From NCBI GenBank assembly GCA_964511945.1, contig CAZEHO010000025.1, positions 1 through 43,749 of the forward strand: 43,749 nucleotides of DNA, read 5' to 3'. Both the position numbers and the translations under genes were made by a program. Below, piece by piece: positions 40,530-43,749 of the stretch (positions are counted from its first letter, which is position 1; each line of letters starts with the position of its first letter). Source of the stretch: CAZEHO01 sp964511945. Lineage in GTDB: Bacteria > Actinomycetota > Acidimicrobiia > Spongiisociales > UBA11373. The notes below the pieces were generated by a model, which was given only the letters and a program-made list of their open reading frames with translations, searched no databases and was not told the DNA's origin.

Positions 40530-40941
40530 CCGTCAAACCAGAACGATCCGGGAAGCCGGGGAAGGTCAGGGCTCGTTTGGACGTGGAAGCTGGTCTAATG
40601 ATCGGCGAGCGAGATGACTCCCATTGATTCGAGGCTCGTCCGGGGTTGAGCCAATTGTCGCAGGTGGGGGAGTCCAACTTGGGGGCTGGATCAAGCACAC
40701 CACGTTGCGGGACGCGTCACCCGCCTCGATTCTAGGTGTCTCCTGGTGTCTGTTGAGAACGAACCGACTCAGGCGTGCCAGCGCGGCAGGCTGGGGAAGA
40801 CGCCCACCCCTCGCGCTACTGTTACTGTCAACCGGTAGGCGGACCCCATACGGTGAGTCGCAGGGTGGGTGGAAGGTCGGGCATGCTGATGATCGGGGTC
40901 GAGAAGCACATGGCATCGCGGCGATACATCGAACTCGGTCG
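40530..40941. other. Gap before the glycerophosphotransferase gene, no gene recognised
   Basis: An open frame continuous with the downstream gene begins at 40624, but its first 106 codons show no family match and lack a good ribosome site. The stretch probably contains leftover insertion-sequence DNA and the promoter of the next gene. Confidence 0.4.
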
Positions 40942-42108
40942 ATGACCTCTCTGCTCCACCGCTTCAGCGCTCTCATTGGGCGCATTGGCACGCAAACGCT
41001 ATGGCTGGTCAATCGCCTCGTTCCGAAGGGAAATGGTTGCCTGATCAACGCCGAACCCACCTGTGATCAGGCAATTGCGTTGGCACATGCGCTCGCAGGC
41101 CGGTTTGATCATGTCACGTGGCTAGTGGGCGAAATACCGAAGTCGCACCTGGACATCCCAGACTTCGTACGTTTCAGGAGGCGTCACGCACCAAGAGGGG
41201 TCTGGGCCTTCCTGCGAGCACGGTGGGTCTTCCATACGCATGGCATTTACGGGAACCTTGCGGCTCCCAGAACCCAGACAGTGGTGAATCTCTGGCACGG
41301 GATGCCCATCAAGTTGCTGGGCCCACTCGCCGGTCAACCCGTAATCCAATCGACGTATGCGATCTCAACCTCACCCACCTTCCAGCAGTTTCTTGCCGAC
41401 ACTTGGCAGTTGGATCTGAGCAAGGTTCTGGTGACGGGCCTGCCCAGATACGATCGGATGCTGGACTCGCACACCTCGATCGACGATCGTCGGGCGTCGG
41501 CCGAGATTCCGGACGGAGCATTCGTGTGGATCTGGCTACCTACCTTCCGCCACTCCGATGTGGACAGCGGGATGTTCGGTGGTCTTGAGAGCAACAATCT
41601 CTTTCAGCTGCCTGGGATCGACGATCGAGACATTGATGAACTAGACGAGTTCCTTGAGCAGAACGACTGTCTGCTGTTCGTCAAGCCACATCCTCTGTCA
41701 ATCACCCGACACATGCTGTTCCATGACCGTCCTCGCATCAAGCGAATTGATGAGTCCTGGATGACATCTCGCGGTTTGACCCTCTACACCCTTCTCAGCG
41801 CGACCGACGGACTGATTACCGACGTGTCAGGGGTATGGATCGACTATCTCTTACTCGACAAGCCGATCGTCTTCAGCGTTGCGGATCTAGGTGTCTATCG
41901 ACAAACAAGAGGCGTCTACTTCGACGACTTGGAGACCATTCTTCCGGGCCCTCAAACAGCAACGCTCGGCGAGGTCAAACGCGAGATGGAGAAGGTCTGC
42001 TCCGGGCATGACCCATATGGCGCAAGGCGTGCGAGTATTCGCGAACGATTCCACACCTACACCGACAAGGGGAGCGCTGAACGGTTACTCAAGGCGCTCG
42101 GGCTGTAG
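40942..42108 (+). CDS. CDP-glycerol glycerophosphotransferase-like protein (TagB/TagF family)
   Basis: A 388-residue, membrane-associated cytoplasmic enzyme. Family marks: V-V-N-L-W-H-G-M-P-I-K (catalytic His region), V-L-V-T-G-L-P-R-Y-D, F-V-K-P-H-P (second key His), and D-G-L-I-T-D-V-S-G-V-W-I-D-Y-L-L-L-D-K-P with a variation of the usual DYSS. These enzymes add glycerol-phosphate, or a related polyol-phosphate, to a lipid-linked acceptor in teichoic-acid-type polymers. The ATG at 40942 was chosen because family similarity begins just after it. It follows an insertion-sequence remnant and reads away from the oxidase operon. Codon use looks less GC-biased than in the oxidase genes (impression, not computed). 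Confidence 0.85.
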   Translation: MTSLLHRFSALIGRIGTQTLWLVNRLVPKGNGCLINAEPTCDQAIALAHALAGRFDHVTWLVGEIPKSHLDIPDFVRFRRRHAPRGVWAFLRARWVFHTHGIYGNLAAPRTQTVVNLWHGMPIKLLGPLAGQPVIQSTYAISTSPTFQQFLADTWQLDLSKVLVTGLPRYDRMLDSHTSIDDRRASAEIPDGAFVWIWLPTFRHSDVDSGMFGGLESNNLFQLPGIDDRDIDELDEFLEQNDCLLFVKPHPLSITRHMLFHDRPRIKRIDESWMTSRGLTLYTLLSATDGLITDVSGVWIDYLLLDKPIVFSVADLGVYRQTRGVYFDDLETILPGPQTATLGEVKREMEKVCSGHDPYGARRASIRERFHTYTDKGSAERLLKALGL

Positions 42109-42281
42109 TCGGCTGGGAATACCGGAAGGCATTGAAGCCGCGGTGCAGGAGGATCTCGACCGGGGGCCGTGCCGCTGCTTGCACGCCCTCGTCGTCTCGG
42201 CGCCAGCATCGGCATAGACAATCGCCCGTGGGGTCTTTCGTCAAAGGTTGCCGTCGAGAACCCTATGCGTCAGAGCTCCCA

Positions 42282-42314
42282 TCGGTGCCATCGAACCAAG
42301 GTCGGTGGCACCGA
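42282..42314. terminator. Inverted repeat between convergent genes
   Basis: TCGGTGCCA and TGGCACCGA form a perfect 9-bp stem around a 15-base loop, between the ends of two convergent genes. It could act as a bidirectional transcription end, though there is no T-tract. The rest of the gap (42109-42384) shows nothing else. Confidence 0.4.
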
Positions 42315-42384
42315 AGTCATGCGATCACCCCTAGAGTCGAATCGACCCCCGCTTCCTTAGGTCGGGGCCAGCTGCCGAGTACCG

Positions 42385-43317
42385 TCAGCCGGTTGAGCGG
42401 AGCCAGTCCACGGTCCGTCGCAGACCCTCCTCGAGTCCGACTTGAGGCGCGTACCCCAGTAGGTCGCCAGCCGCAGCAATGTCGGCAAGAGAGTCTCGAA
42501 CGTCTCCGGGCCTAGGCTCTGTGTGCAGCGGCTCGAGGTCTTCGGCATCAGTGAGCTGTCTGATCACGTCAAGAAGATCGACGAGCGAAACTCGTTGTCC
42601 GCACGCGATATTGAACCACTGCCCCGCTGCTTCGATTGGGGCCGCAGCAGCGAGCAGGTTCGCTGTGACTACATTCTCGACATATGTGAAATCCCGGGTC
42701 TGAAGACCGTCGCCGTAGACAGTGGGTCGTCGTTGCTCAAGACACGCCGTTATGAAGGCGGGAATGGCTGCTGCATAGGCGCTCGTCGGGTCCTGCTTCG
42801 GCCCGAAGACATTGAAGTAGCGCAAGGCCACCGTCTCAAGACCGTAGACGGCCCAGAAAGCGCGGCAATAGTGCTCGCTAGCGAGCTTGGAAACTGCGTA
42901 CGGCGATCGCGGGTCGGTAGGCATCGTCTCGACCTTCGGAAGTGTGGGGGTGTTCCCGTAGACGGAAGAAGAAGACGCAACGACGACGCGACGTACACCG
43001 GCCTCGCGGGCTGCGACAAGAACGCGAAGTGTTCCGGTCGCATTGGCTTCATGGCTCGTCAGCGGATCACGAACCGAACGAGGGACGGAGGGAACCGCGG
43101 CCTGATGGAAGACGACATCCATGCCCTCAAAAGCAGACCGAAGCAGGCTGTCATCGAGGATCGAACCATGCCTGAAGTCGACATCTAGCCCGCTCAAGTT
43201 GTCGACGCTACCCGTGGACAGGTCATCGACGACCAAGACTTCGTGGTCGCGTGCCAACAACGCCTCGGCGATGTTCGACCCGATGAACCCGGCCCCGCCC
43301 GTAACGACTGCTCGCAC
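42385..43317 (-). CDS. UDP-sugar 4-epimerase-like extended SDR (WbpP/GalE group)
   Basis: A 310-residue enzyme with G-G-A-G-F-I-G-S-N-I at the start (NAD binding), H-Q-A-A-V-P-S-V-P-R-S-V, S-S-S-S-V-Y-G followed by P-Y-A-V-S-K (catalytic Ser/Tyr/Lys), A-L-R-Y-F-N-V-F-G-P-K-Q-D-P and V-Y-G-D-G-L-Q-T-R-D-F. The VPSVPRSV and FGPKQDP stretches are typical of UDP-GlcNAc/GalNAc 4-epimerases, but related decarboxylases cannot be excluded. GTG start at 43317 with AGGTGG upstream; the longer frame to 43503 has no homology. Probably supplies a precursor sugar for the surface polymer. Confidence 0.85.
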   Translation of the reverse strand: MRAVVTGGAGFIGSNIAEALLARDHEVLVVDDLSTGSVDNLSGLDVDFRHGSILDDSLLRSAFEGMDVVFHQAAVPSVPRSVRDPLTSHEANATGTLRVLVAAREAGVRRVVVASSSSVYGNTPTLPKVETMPTDPRSPYAVSKLASEHYCRAFWAVYGLETVALRYFNVFGPKQDPTSAYAAAIPAFITACLEQRRPTVYGDGLQTRDFTYVENVVTANLLAAAAPIEAAGQWFNIACGQRVSLVDLLDVIRQLTDAEDLEPLHTEPRPGDVRDSLADIAAAGDLLGYAPQVGLEEGLRRTVDWLRSTG

Positions 43318-43749
43318 GATCCCACCTATCCATGTCGAGAATCCGGACCGTTGCGCGCTTGATGTCTCCGGCTTGACCCCAATGCACTCCTGTTGGCGAC
43401 GGGCTACGGTGCCCGGCGGCACCATGTAGCAACCACCTCCTGGTTGATCCCATCGCCCGGTAATGCGGCTCAAAGGGATCGTAGCGGCATCCGTCCGCAG
43501 CAATCCGTGAAACTCAACAAACAGCGAGAACTGCCGGGATGTCCGCGTCGCTCAACGGTGCCGCGCTAGCTCATCTTGGCGCAAAGAAGCGGCATCGAAA
43601 CTCGGGCCCCAACCGGATGTGCTCCTTGTGATCACTTCAGAGACTCATGGATCGCGAGGTGTCATAGCAGGCGTGCCAATCAACGATCCTGCATCGGGTC
43701 ACGTCCAGCGGCGTGGTGTATGAGGTGAACGCCGCGTCGGCCTTGTGTG
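43318..43749. other. Right-edge stretch, no gene recognised
   Basis: Upstream region of the epimerase gene and the window edge. The open frames here are short, lack motifs and mostly extend the epimerase frame backwards. Slightly AT-richer patches near 43450-43480 could hold the promoter, but no convincing hexamer pair was found. Confidence 0.35.

Noticed and set aside
40624..40941. Amino extension of the TagB/TagF-like protein
   Set aside because: The extra 106 codons show no family similarity and follow insertion-sequence debris; the ATG at 40942 starts just before conserved sequence.
1..43749. A selenoprotein gene with an in-frame TGA in this window
   Set aside because: No gene recognised here appears split by TGA at a catalytic Cys position; the check was by eye and not exhaustive.

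Overview
This is a GC-rich bacterial chromosome segment, probably from an actinomycetote and plausibly from class Acidimicrobiia. That placement is inferred from gene content: secreted proteins with long Thr-rich linkers, a caa3-type oxidase with an actinobacterial tail on subunit I, leaderless-looking promoters, an AidB-like flavoprotein, HflX and an EamA transporter. No rRNA or ribosomal protein genes are present to settle it. Starts were chosen from Shine-Dalgarno (SD) sequences, overlaps and family lengths. All functional names come from motifs read by eye, not from searches.

Left third (0-17 kb). These are mostly unlinked housekeeping and accessory genes: a thioredoxin-VKOR oxidative-folding protein, allantoicase, a small nucleotidyltransferase, a GH3 lipoprotein coupled to a two-helix membrane protein, a deletion scar joining pieces of two NAD-salvage genes (pncA and pncB) beside a HIT protein, a CatA-like acetyltransferase convergent with an HxlR regulator that carries twin operators, an ornithine cyclodeaminase-like enzyme, a 3'(2'),5'-bisphosphate nucleotidase, an EamA transporter, an ABC-F ATPase, an M20 peptidase, AidB and a PP2C-like phosphatase.

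Middle (16.8-27 kb). A mazEF-type toxin-antitoxin pair lies between two direct copies of an intergenic repeat. Then come hflX, a two-gene operon of unknown function, and a tyrosine recombinase pointing at the 3' end of a tRNA-Sec gene, which implies that the cell makes selenoproteins. These are followed by a RodZ-like helix-turn-helix membrane protein, a metallo-beta-lactamase/beta-CASP hydrolase overlapping a 2-hydroxyacid dehydrogenase, and a TauE/SafE-type transporter.

Right third (27-43.7 kb). This part is dominated by the cell envelope. It starts with a secreted protein joining RTX calcium-binding repeats to a LytR-CpsA-Psr (LCP) domain, then three membrane proteins, and a nucleotide-sugar dehydrogenase, an epimerase/dehydratase and a WecA/TagO-like sugar-phosphate transferase. 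A compact caa3 cytochrome oxidase operon (ctaC-ctaD-ctaE-subunit IV-ctaG) follows, then a degraded IS3-type transposase, a TagB/TagF-like glycerophosphotransferase and a second epimerase. Together the envelope genes look like a pathway for a phosphate-linked surface polymer, with the LCP protein a candidate for attaching it to the wall.

A family of modular palindromic repeats occupies most of the longer gaps between 1.6 and 29.5 kb. The core hairpin is CTCCCC-(variable stem)-GGGGAG followed by a second variable hairpin and AGGGGG. Stem sequences differ between copies but their arms stay complementary. These repeats, the RTX-LCP fusion, the selC-integrase junction and the pncA/pncB scar are the most notable observations.
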